A DNA stretch of 12,123 bases. Source: an uncultured Acetatifactor sp. (GTDB lineage: Bacteria; Bacillota; Clostridia; Lachnospirales; Lachnospiraceae). The position numbers and the translations under genes were made by a program. This document shows, piece after piece, positions 8,127 to 12,123 of the stretch. Every line of letters begins with the position of its first letter. The stretch's first letter is position 1. Location of the stretch: positions 1 to 12,123 of the forward strand of contig CANQSE010000035.1 of NCBI GenBank assembly GCA_947626405.1, written 5' to 3'. Under the pieces are notes generated by a model, which worked only from the letters and a program-made list of their open reading frames with translations, made no database searches and was not told the origin of the DNA.

Positions 8127-8155
8127 TTGTCCCATGGAAAAAGCTGTGTTAGAAT
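8127..8155 (+). promoter_or_regulatory. Proximal tadA promoter with extended -10
   Basis: TTGTCC at 8127-8132 and TAGAAT at 8150-8155 are separated by 17 bases, and TG at 8147-8148 gives an extended -10 (TGTTAGAAT). The predicted start near 8162 would leave a short leader of about 24 bases that just contains the AAGGAG ribosome binding site at 8171-8176. This short, ordinary leader makes it a likely main promoter. Confidence 0.6.
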
Positions 8156-8185
8156 AGCAGAGAGAAGCGCAAGGAGAAAATACAC

Positions 8186-8686
8186 ATGGCAGTTATCAAA
8201 GACATTCCTGAAAAATACATGCGCGAGGCCCTCAGGCAGGCCAGAAAAGCTTACGCACTGGGCGAAGTGCCCATAGGCTGCGTCATTGTCCGCGACAACA
8301 AAATCATCGCACGCGGGTACAACCGCAGGAACACAGACAAGAATACTCTCTCCCACGCGGAGCTGACCGCCATAAAAAAAGCCAGCAAACAGACTGGAGA
8401 CTGGAGGCTGGAGGACTGCACTCTTTATGTGACGCTTGAACCATGCCAGATGTGCGCCGGCGCCATCGTCCAGGCCCGCATCCCTCAGGTTGTTATGGGC
8501 TGCATGAATCCAAAGGCCGGATGCGCCGGATCCGTATTAAACATACTTCAGGTGCCCGGATTTAATCATCAGGTTTCCATTGTAAGCGGCATCCTGGAAG
8601 CCGAGTGCAGCGACCTTCTGAAACAGTTCTTTACGGATCTGCGAAAGAGGAACAAGGCAGAAAAGGAGAACGCCGCTTCAGATTAG
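8186..8686 (+). CDS. tadA: tRNA-specific adenosine deaminase
   Basis: This essential cytoplasmic zinc enzyme converts adenosine 34 to inosine in the anticodon of tRNA-Arg(ACG). The 166-residue length is normal for the family. The cytidine/deoxycytidylate deaminase signature is complete: HAE (His57, with Glu59 as the proton shuttle) and PCQMC (Cys87 and Cys90) supply the zinc ligands and catalytic Glu. EVPIGCVIV and TGDWRLEDCTLYVTLEPC are typical of TadA, and MNPKAGCAGS matches the TadA loop that follows. The start ATG has AAGGAG 9 bases upstream; the in-frame sequence before it is not family-like. In many Firmicutes tadA is followed by the SRP RNA gene, as it is here. The GC content rises sharply from the preceding cluster into this gene. 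Confidence 0.97.
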   Translation: MAVIKDIPEKYMREALRQARKAYALGEVPIGCVIVRDNKIIARGYNRRNTDKNTLSHAELTAIKKASKQTGDWRLEDCTLYVTLEPCQMCAGAIVQARIPQVVMGCMNPKAGCAGSVLNILQVPGFNHQVSIVSGILEAECSDLLKQFFTDLRKRNKAEKENAASD

Positions 8687-8696
8687 CAGCATTTCA

Positions 8697-8753
8697 GTCT
8701 GCAGTTTCCCGTAAAAATTCGTGCGAGCACGATCTTCCCGAAAAACTGCAGAC
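8697..8753. repeat. Nested inverted repeat after tadA
   Basis: GTCTGCAGTTT at 8697-8707 and AAACTGCAGAC at 8743-8753 form a perfect 11-bp inverted repeat. Nested inside is a second hairpin, TCGTGCGAGCACGA, at 8719-8732. In the minus direction the inner hairpin is followed by ATTTTTAC, which resembles a terminator, but no minus-strand gene ends here. In the plus direction it begins 11 bases after the tadA stop and could protect or end the tadA message, although no T-run follows. It may be a dispersed intergenic element; other copies cannot be sought within this window. Confidence 0.6.
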
Positions 8754-8772
8754 CGGATGAACTGTTACAAAC

Positions 8773-8808
8773 CGCGAAATCGCGAAATCGCAAGTGCGTC
8801 AGCACTTG
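8773..8808. repeat. Short direct repeats and hairpin before the SRP RNA promoter
   Basis: The octamer CGCGAAAT occurs twice in tandem (8773-8780 and 8781-8788), followed by a partial third copy CGC. It runs straight into a perfect hairpin, CAAGTGCGTCAGCACTTG, at 8791-8808 (7-bp stem, GTCA loop), whose last three bases are the first three of the -35 box of the SRP RNA promoter. The hairpin contains GTGCG...GCAC, as does the hairpin at 8719-8732, suggesting related intergenic elements. Confidence 0.5.
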
Positions 8809-8834
8809 ACAAAATCATAAAAACCCGATACACT
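8806..8834 (+). promoter_or_regulatory. SRP RNA promoter
   Basis: A perfect -35, TTGACA, at 8806-8811 is followed by a 17-base spacer and the -10 TACACT at 8829-8834 (4 of 6 consensus). The base seven positions after the -10 is G8841, exactly the first base of the terminal helix of the SRP RNA, so promoter and RNA support each other. Confidence 0.75.
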
Positions 8835-8840
8835 TATAAA

Positions 8841-8999
8841 GCCGTACATTTCTGCGGCAGTGTGATGATGAAATTCGGTCTCGCGCAATGGATGTCCGCG
8901 AACCGTGTCAGGTTGGGAACAAAGCAGCACTAAACGGAAAGTTTCATGTGCCGCGAGCCAGCCGGGTGGAGTCACACCGCTCAGGGTGTACGGCATTTT
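8841..8999 (+). ncRNA. ffs: Signal recognition particle RNA
   Basis: This is the RNA core of the signal recognition particle, which binds the Ffh M domain and targets nascent membrane and secreted proteins. The conserved helix 8 is clear: GTCAGG at 8907-8912 and AAAGCAGCACTAA at 8921-8933 form the two sides of the internal loops, around a GGAA tetraloop closed by TTG/CAA. The usual closing pairs are TCC/GGA, so all changes here keep pairing. CCGT and ACGG close the helix, then CTCGCG (8880-8885) pairs with CGCGAG (8952-8957), GTGTGA (8860-8865) with TCACAC (8972-8977), and GCCGTACA (8841-8848) with TGTACGGC (8987-8994). Because the 5' end is already paired to the 3' end, there is no room for an Alu domain. 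The length, about 155 nt, lies between the 4.5S type (about 110) and the large Bacillus type (about 270). Its position after tadA fits Firmicutes. Confidence 0.92.
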
Positions 9000-9000
9000 T
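8974..9000 (+). terminator. SRP RNA terminator
   Basis: ACACC (8974-8978) and GGTGT (8985-8989) can form a local stem at the 3' end of the SRP RNA, extended outward by GCCG (8961-8964) with CGGC (8991-8994). It is followed by A and five Ts at 8996-9000. This fits factor-independent termination at the end of the RNA. The stem competes with the long-range pairing of the mature RNA. Confidence 0.5.
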
Positions 9001-9036
9001 ATCAATTGTCGTTTGCTGCTTTTTAGGGAATGTGCC

Positions 9037-9960
9037 ATGGAAATCACTCTTGAAACGATCGCTGAAATAATGCAGGACTGTACGCTGTGTCCAAGACAAT
9101 GCCACGCAAGACGCACCGAAGGAGAAAAGGGATTCTGCGGACAGGGTGCGGCCCTCACTGCTGCCAGAGCCGCTCTGCATTACTGGGAAGAACCCTGCCT
9201 TTGCGGGGACACCGGCTCCGGAACCGTTTTCTTTTCAGGCTGCAGCCTTAAATGTATATATTGTCAGAACCGCCCTATCGCGCTTGGGGAAACCGGCAGA
9301 GAAATTTCGTTGCACCGTCTTGCTGAAATTTTTCTCGAGCTGCAGGAAAAAAATGCCGCAAATATTAATCTTGTCACCCCGGGACATTTTCTTCCTCAGA
9401 TCGCATACAGCCTTACGCTTGCAAAAAAACAGGGGTTAAATCTTCCCATCGTATACAACACCGGAGGTTACGAAGAAGTCTCGTCCCTTAAAATAATGGA
9501 TGGGCTTGTTGACGTTTATATGCCGGACCTTAAATATTTTTCATCGGAATTATCCGCGAAATATTCAAACGCACCGGACTATTTTGAAAAAGCATCGGAA
9601 GCGATAAAAGAGATGTACCGTCAGACGGGCGCACCTGTTTTTGATCCCGCGACAGGATTAATGAAAAAAGGCGTTATTGTGCGACATATGCTTCTTCCCG
9701 AATGTGCCGGAGATTCCAAACGTATACTGCGGTATCTTTACAGCACATACGGAAACGACATATATGTCAGTATCATGAACCAGTACACTCCTCTGAGCGG
9801 TGCAGATCTGCCGCCTGAGATCAACCGCCGTATCACTTCCCGGGAATATGAAAAGATCCTCTCCTTTGCGGAGAGGATCGGAATTGAAAACGGCTATTAT
9901 CAGGAAGGCTCAACCGCAGAGGAAAGTTTTATTCCCCCGTTTGACTGCGAAGGAATCTGA
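9037..9960 (+). CDS. Radical-SAM protein, PflX-like (COG1313 type)
   Basis: A 307-residue radical-SAM enzyme of the PflX group, related to pyruvate formate-lyase activating enzyme but of unproven substrate. An N-terminal cysteine cluster, C-x2-C-x3-C-x11-C (Cys15, 18, 22, 34 in DCTLCPRQCHARR...GFCG), precedes the radical-SAM motif GCSLKCIYCQN (Cys69, Cys73, Cys76), which binds the 4Fe-4S cluster and S-adenosylmethionine. YNTGGYE and DVYMPDLKYF are typical of this group. The frame is open back to 8905, but that stretch lies inside the SRP RNA and is not family-like; the ATG at 9037 has TAGGGA about 6 bases upstream and begins a normal N-terminus (MEITLETIAEIM). No clear promoter lies between the SRP RNA terminator and the gene, so it may depend on readthrough. 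It ends 3 bases before the stop of the convergent gene. Confidence 0.92.
   Translation: MEITLETIAEIMQDCTLCPRQCHARRTEGEKGFCGQGAALTAARAALHYWEEPCLCGDTGSGTVFFSGCSLKCIYCQNRPIALGETGREISLHRLAEIFLELQEKNAANINLVTPGHFLPQIAYSLTLAKKQGLNLPIVYNTGGYEEVSSLKIMDGLVDVYMPDLKYFSSELSAKYSNAPDYFEKASEAIKEMYRQTGAPVFDPATGLMKKGVIVRHMLLPECAGDSKRILRYLYSTYGNDIYVSIMNQYTPLSGADLPPEINRRITSREYEKILSFAERIGIENGYYQEGSTAEESFIPPFDCEGI
9851..9879 (-). terminator. Terminator-like hairpin for the gene at 9964-10980, inside the opposing gene
   Basis: GATCCTCTCC at 9855-9864 and GGAGAGGATC at 9870-9879 form a perfect 10-bp stem with a 5-base loop. Read on the minus strand it is followed at once by TTTTC (9854-9850). It lies 85-113 bases beyond the stop codon of the minus-strand unknown-function gene and within the 3' coding part of the PflX-like gene. 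On the plus strand no T-run follows. The short T-tract keeps confidence moderate. Confidence 0.5.
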
Positions 9961-9963
9961 GAC

Positions 9964-10980
9964 CTACAGCTCCACCCGCATCAGGTAATAACCAAAATCG
10001 CCTGTTTTTGCCGGTTCACCTGCACATTCAAAGCTCTCAAAGCCGAACATGACGGCGACCTGCTTTTCCCTGTCATAATAATTGCCCGGAACGCCAAGAT
10101 AATAGCGGGCTTCACCGCGTTTCATTACCTGGGCAAGAATCAAATGCTTATAGTTATAGAAGCCATGGAGCAGAAAACTGTTGTTAGCCGCCCGATAATA
10201 GCTCTCCGGAAAAATCACAAAATCCGAAGGACTGAGCGACAGGTACTCTCTTTCGTCGTGAAAGGGGCTGATGTGAGGATAAATCGCGTAAAGCTGTTTC
10301 CATTTATCCTCAAGAATTTTTATTGCGCCTTCGCGGCTCTCTACCGCAGGTTTGTTTTCTCCCGAAGCTCCTCGCGCGGATGTGTCCCCGCCGGTTTTCT
10401 CAGGATGTCGGGCTTGCGTTGTTCCCGCCTCTAAAACTTTATTTTCAGCTACCTCAGCAAGAACCTCTGAGGTCACGACTTCGGCTACCGCCTCCAGGAC
10501 TTTATTTTCGCCTACCTCAGAAAGCCCTTCCGAGGTTACAACTTCTGCCCCCGCCTCTAAAATTTTATTTTCAGCCACCTCAGCAAGCCCCTCCGGCCTC
10601 GTTTCAGTTTTTTTCGCACCGCCATTGTCGGCATCGTTATCAAGCATACAGCGAAGCTCTCTGCCGTTTCCAGCCGTGATTACGAGCCGTTTCCAGCTTC
10701 TGCAGCCCGCTTCACCCGCAGCTTCATCGGGATCCACGCTGCAGGTATAGTGAAATTCCCCCGAACCTTCCTTGAATATAATCTGCCCCAGCAAAAAATC
10801 ATTTTCCAAATCCGATGCCGTCACGTCCCTGACAAAAGAATCTGTAGGGTGAAGTCCTCTGACATTAACATCCATTTTTAATGTGCCGTTATATACCTGC
10901 AGTTTTACAAAACCGCACCCCTTGATTCTGACTCCGTTTTCATAATAGTCCAGATACTTTATCTTTTTGTCAAATAACAT
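9964..10980 (-). CDS. Protein of unknown function, two conserved domains joined by a repeat linker
   Basis: A 338-residue protein with no signal peptide or membrane helix. The N-terminal part (1-115) looks like a beta-rich domain beginning YLDYYENGVRIKGCGFVKLQVYNG in outline. The C-terminal part (about 222-338) contains a block with WKQLYAIYPHISPF, NSFLLHGFYNYKHLIL and YYLGVPGNYYDREKQVAVMFGFESF. I associate this pair of domains with an uncharacterised clostridial family (probably DUF6128), but could not check it. Between them, residues 130-186 hold three 21-residue repeats rich in Glu, Ala and Val (core LAEVAENKVLEAG), followed by a Gly/Ser/Thr-rich stretch; this looks like a flexible or helical linker. 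The start ATG has a strong GGGAGGTG 5 bases upstream, which is buried in a long hairpin. Function is unknown. Confidence 0.85.
   Translation of the reverse strand: MLFDKKIKYLDYYENGVRIKGCGFVKLQVYNGTLKMDVNVRGLHPTDSFVRDVTASDLENDFLLGQIIFKEGSGEFHYTCSVDPDEAAGEAGCRSWKRLVITAGNGRELRCMLDNDADNGGAKKTETRPEGLAEVAENKILEAGAEVVTSEGLSEVGENKVLEAVAEVVTSEVLAEVAENKVLEAGTTQARHPEKTGGDTSARGASGENKPAVESREGAIKILEDKWKQLYAIYPHISPFHDEREYLSLSPSDFVIFPESYYRAANNSFLLHGFYNYKHLILAQVMKRGEARYYLGVPGNYYDREKQVAVMFGFESFECAGEPAKTGDFGYYLMRVEL
10423..10593 (-). repeat. Tandem 63-base in-frame coding repeat
   Basis: Three imperfect copies with a 63-base period lie at 10593-10531, 10530-10468 and 10467-10423 (the last is partial). They encode residues 130-150, 151-171 and 172-186 of the unknown-function protein. 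The copies stay in frame, and the differences are scattered point changes, so the array likely arose by duplication within the gene and may vary in copy number between strains. Confidence 0.85.
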
Positions 10981-11047
10981 AAAAACACCTCCCGAAATAT
11001 CAGAATAGCCCGTCCAATCGGCTGCTTATTCATATTTATTCGGGAGG
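10981..11047 (-). promoter_or_regulatory. Long hairpin that buries a ribosome binding site, with a terminator-like T-run
   Basis: On the minus strand CCTCCCGAA (11047-11039) pairs perfectly with TTCGGGAGG (10996-10988). Further pairing inside (ATAT/ATAT, GAATA/TATTC and GCCG/CGG) makes an almost continuous stem of roughly 20 pairs with small bulges and a short apical loop. The 3' arm is the GGGAGGTG ribosome binding site of the downstream gene, followed by TGTTTTT and then its ATG. The element starts 16 bases after the stop of the regulator gene. It could be that gene's terminator, a translation block for the next gene, or both. No known riboswitch is recognised. Confidence 0.65.
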
Positions 11048-11062
11048 CTGTATTTAAATTAC

Positions 11063-12123
11063 TCAATAATCCATATTGTCCAGATATTTCATGTAATTCA
11101 CTACCATCATGGCAATCTTGAAGGTCAGGGCGTCGTCAAAGTTGCGCAGATCCAATCCGGTACTCTTTTGGATTTTCTCAATCCGGTATACAAGCGTGTT
11201 TCTGTGTATGAAAAGCTGTCTGGAGGTCTCGGAAACATTCAGATTATTTTCAAAAAATTTGTAAATCGTGCTCAGAGTTTCCTCGTCCAGATCCTCAGGG
11301 ATATTTTCTCCAAATATCTCCCCGATAAATAATTTGCACAGGCTGACGGGAAGCTGATAGATAAGCCGTCCAATCCCAAGGGTACTGTAGGCGGCCACAT
11401 TCTTTTCAGCATAAAAAATTTTGCCTACATCAAGCGCCATCTTGGCTTCCTTGTACGATTTTGACACATCCTTAAGCTCCTGGACCACAGTGCCGAAGGA
11501 TACTCTCACACTGAGCATCGCCTCGCTGTTCATCAGCGCCACGATCGTCTCGGCTATTTCTATCATATCCTCATATTCTCCGCCGTCTTCCAGCGATTTT
11601 ATCAGGATCACACTTGTTTCGTCCACGGCCGTTATATAATCTCCGGACTGGCTGGAATACATTCCCCTTAAAATTTCCGTCACAATCCCGTCTCTATCCA
11701 GCTTTGTTTCCACAATAAACACTGCCCTTGGCACCGTCACTTCTATGTGAAGCTTTTTAGCCCTGTTGTAAATATCAACAAGAAGAAGGTTGTCCAGCAG
11801 AAGATTCTGGAAAAAATTATTGCGGTCAAAACGCTCCTTATACGCAACCGTAAGATTCTGAAGCTGGCACACCGCAATCCTTCCCACCATATAGGCGTCT
11901 TCTCCGTTCCCCCGTGCCACAAGAACGTACAAAACCTCCCCCTCGTCCATAATCTTAAAAAGATAATGAACGCCGATCACCTGACTGTCCGCCGGAGACG
12001 ATACAAAGCTCTTTATTATGTCTTCGGAAAGCTCGATCATGTCACTGGTGCATGCCACCGAAATTCCGGACAGATCATATACAAACAGATCAACCTTCGT
12101 AATTGTCTTTAATTCCTCTATGC
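11063..12123 (-). CDS. PucR/CdaR-type transcriptional regulator (5' end outside the window)
   Basis: The reading frame is open to the right edge, so the N-terminus is missing. A GTG at 12058 is not the real start: 21 further in-frame codons reach the edge and read like the family (IEELKTITKVDLFVYDLSG). The visible part begins with a region resembling the sugar-diacid recognition domain of CdaR, continues through a central domain with a GTVVQELKDVSKSYKEAKMALDVG segment typical of PucR/CdaR proteins, and ends with the C-terminal PucR-type helix-turn-helix (NNLNVSETSRQLFIHRNTLVYRIEKI). Such cytoplasmic proteins control genes for carbon-source use, often sugar acids or glycerate. The ligand and targets cannot be identified. 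The gene ends 82 bases before the next gene, with a strong hairpin between them. Confidence 0.88.
   Translation of the reverse strand, partial: IEELKTITKVDLFVYDLSGISVACTSDMIELSEDIIKSFVSSPADSQVIGVHYLFKIMDEGEVLYVLVARGNGEDAYMVGRIAVCQLQNLTVAYKERFDRNNFFQNLLLDNLLLVDIYNRAKKLHIEVTVPRAVFIVETKLDRDGIVTEILRGMYSSQSGDYITAVDETSVILIKSLEDGGEYEDMIEIAETIVALMNSEAMLSVRVSFGTVVQELKDVSKSYKEAKMALDVGKIFYAEKNVAAYSTLGIGRLIYQLPVSLCKLFIGEIFGENIPEDLDEETLSTIYKFFENNLNVSETSRQLFIHRNTLVYRIEKIQKSTGLDLRNFDDALTFKIAMMVVNYMKYLDNMDY

Larger units (their letters stand above)
7842..8185. other. Divergent intergenic region between the glycan cluster and tadA
   Basis: These 344 bases separate the minus-strand LpxD-like gene from the plus-strand tadA. 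No RNA gene or convincing small coding region was seen. The right half holds two promoters for tadA and a TATAAT on the minus strand, annotated separately. The left half, which would be the leader of the glycan cluster, contains a 12-base palindrome, TCTCTGCAGAGA, at 7970-7981 and a 7-bp inverted repeat, CTGTTTG (7895-7901) with CAAACAG (7918-7924). Neither is followed by a T-run, so they are candidates for operator or leader structure only. The segment is AT-rich like the cluster and unlike tadA. Confidence 0.6.

Noticed and set aside
8034..8276. Plus-strand open frame spanning the tadA promoters
   Set aside because: It overlaps tadA in another frame, contains the promoter sequences, and has no ribosome binding site.
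8120..8356. Minus-strand open frame overlapping the start of tadA
   Set aside because: Antisense to tadA and its promoter region; no binding site or recognisable domain.
8905..9036. 44-codon upstream extension of the PflX-like gene
   Set aside because: It runs through the SRP RNA and its terminator, and the ATG at 9037 has its own binding site and a family-like N-terminus.
10423..10593. Tandem repeats as a CRISPR array
   Set aside because: The copies abut with no spacers, have a 63-base coding period and encode part of a protein.
10323..10750. Plus-strand open frames over the repeat region, rich in Pro, Leu and Ser
   Set aside because: They are the reverse complement of the in-frame repeats of the minus-strand gene; the apparent repeat protein is a by-product.

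Overview
The window looks like chromosomal DNA from a low-to-mid GC Gram-positive anaerobe, most likely a member of the Clostridia and plausibly Lachnospiraceae. The basis is clostridial-type glycogen phosphorylase and 4-alpha-glucanotransferase genes next to each other, a tadA gene followed by an SRP RNA gene (a Firmicutes arrangement), a PucR/CdaR-type regulator, two radical-SAM activase-type genes, and strong GGAGG-type ribosome binding sites throughout. The family-level placement is inference.

Left part (1-3952, all minus strand): glgP (phosphorylase) is followed by malQ (4-alpha-glucanotransferase), and then by the first 29 codons of a radical-SAM activating protein that runs off the left edge. 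GlgP and MalQ together take apart glycogen or maltodextrins: GlgP releases glucose-1-phosphate from chain ends and MalQ rebuilds chains long enough for GlgP. Upstream of glgP a perfect 8-bp inverted repeat lies beside a TTGACA element and may be an operator.

Middle part (4071-7841, minus strand): a four-gene cluster of visibly lower GC. In transcription order it encodes an LpxD-like left-handed beta-helix acyltransferase, an acyltransferase-3 membrane protein, a family 2 glycosyltransferase and a PIG-L/LmbE-type sugar deacetylase. The last three are tightly packed (7-base overlap, 16-base gap). The set looks like a small pathway that builds and acyl-modifies a surface glycan or glycolipid: remove an acetyl from an amino sugar, put another acyl group on, transfer a sugar, and O-acylate at the membrane. 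The substrate cannot be read from the sequence. This is the most interesting block in the window.

Right-centre part (7842-9960, plus strand): a 344-base divergent intergenic region holds two good promoters for tadA (tRNA adenosine deaminase). After tadA comes a 154-base intergenic stretch rich in inverted repeats, then a 154-nt-class SRP RNA with a textbook promoter whose predicted start coincides with the first paired base of the RNA, then a PflX-like (COG1313-type) radical-SAM protein.

Right part (9964-12123, minus strand): a protein of unknown function with three in-frame 21-residue repeats in its linker, convergent with the radical-SAM gene (3 bases between stop codons), and upstream of it a PucR/CdaR-type regulator whose 5' end is outside the window. 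The ribosome binding site of the unknown-function gene is buried in a long hairpin followed by five Ts, so the same element may act as the terminator of the regulator gene and as a translation block. No mobile element, tRNA or CRISPR array was seen.
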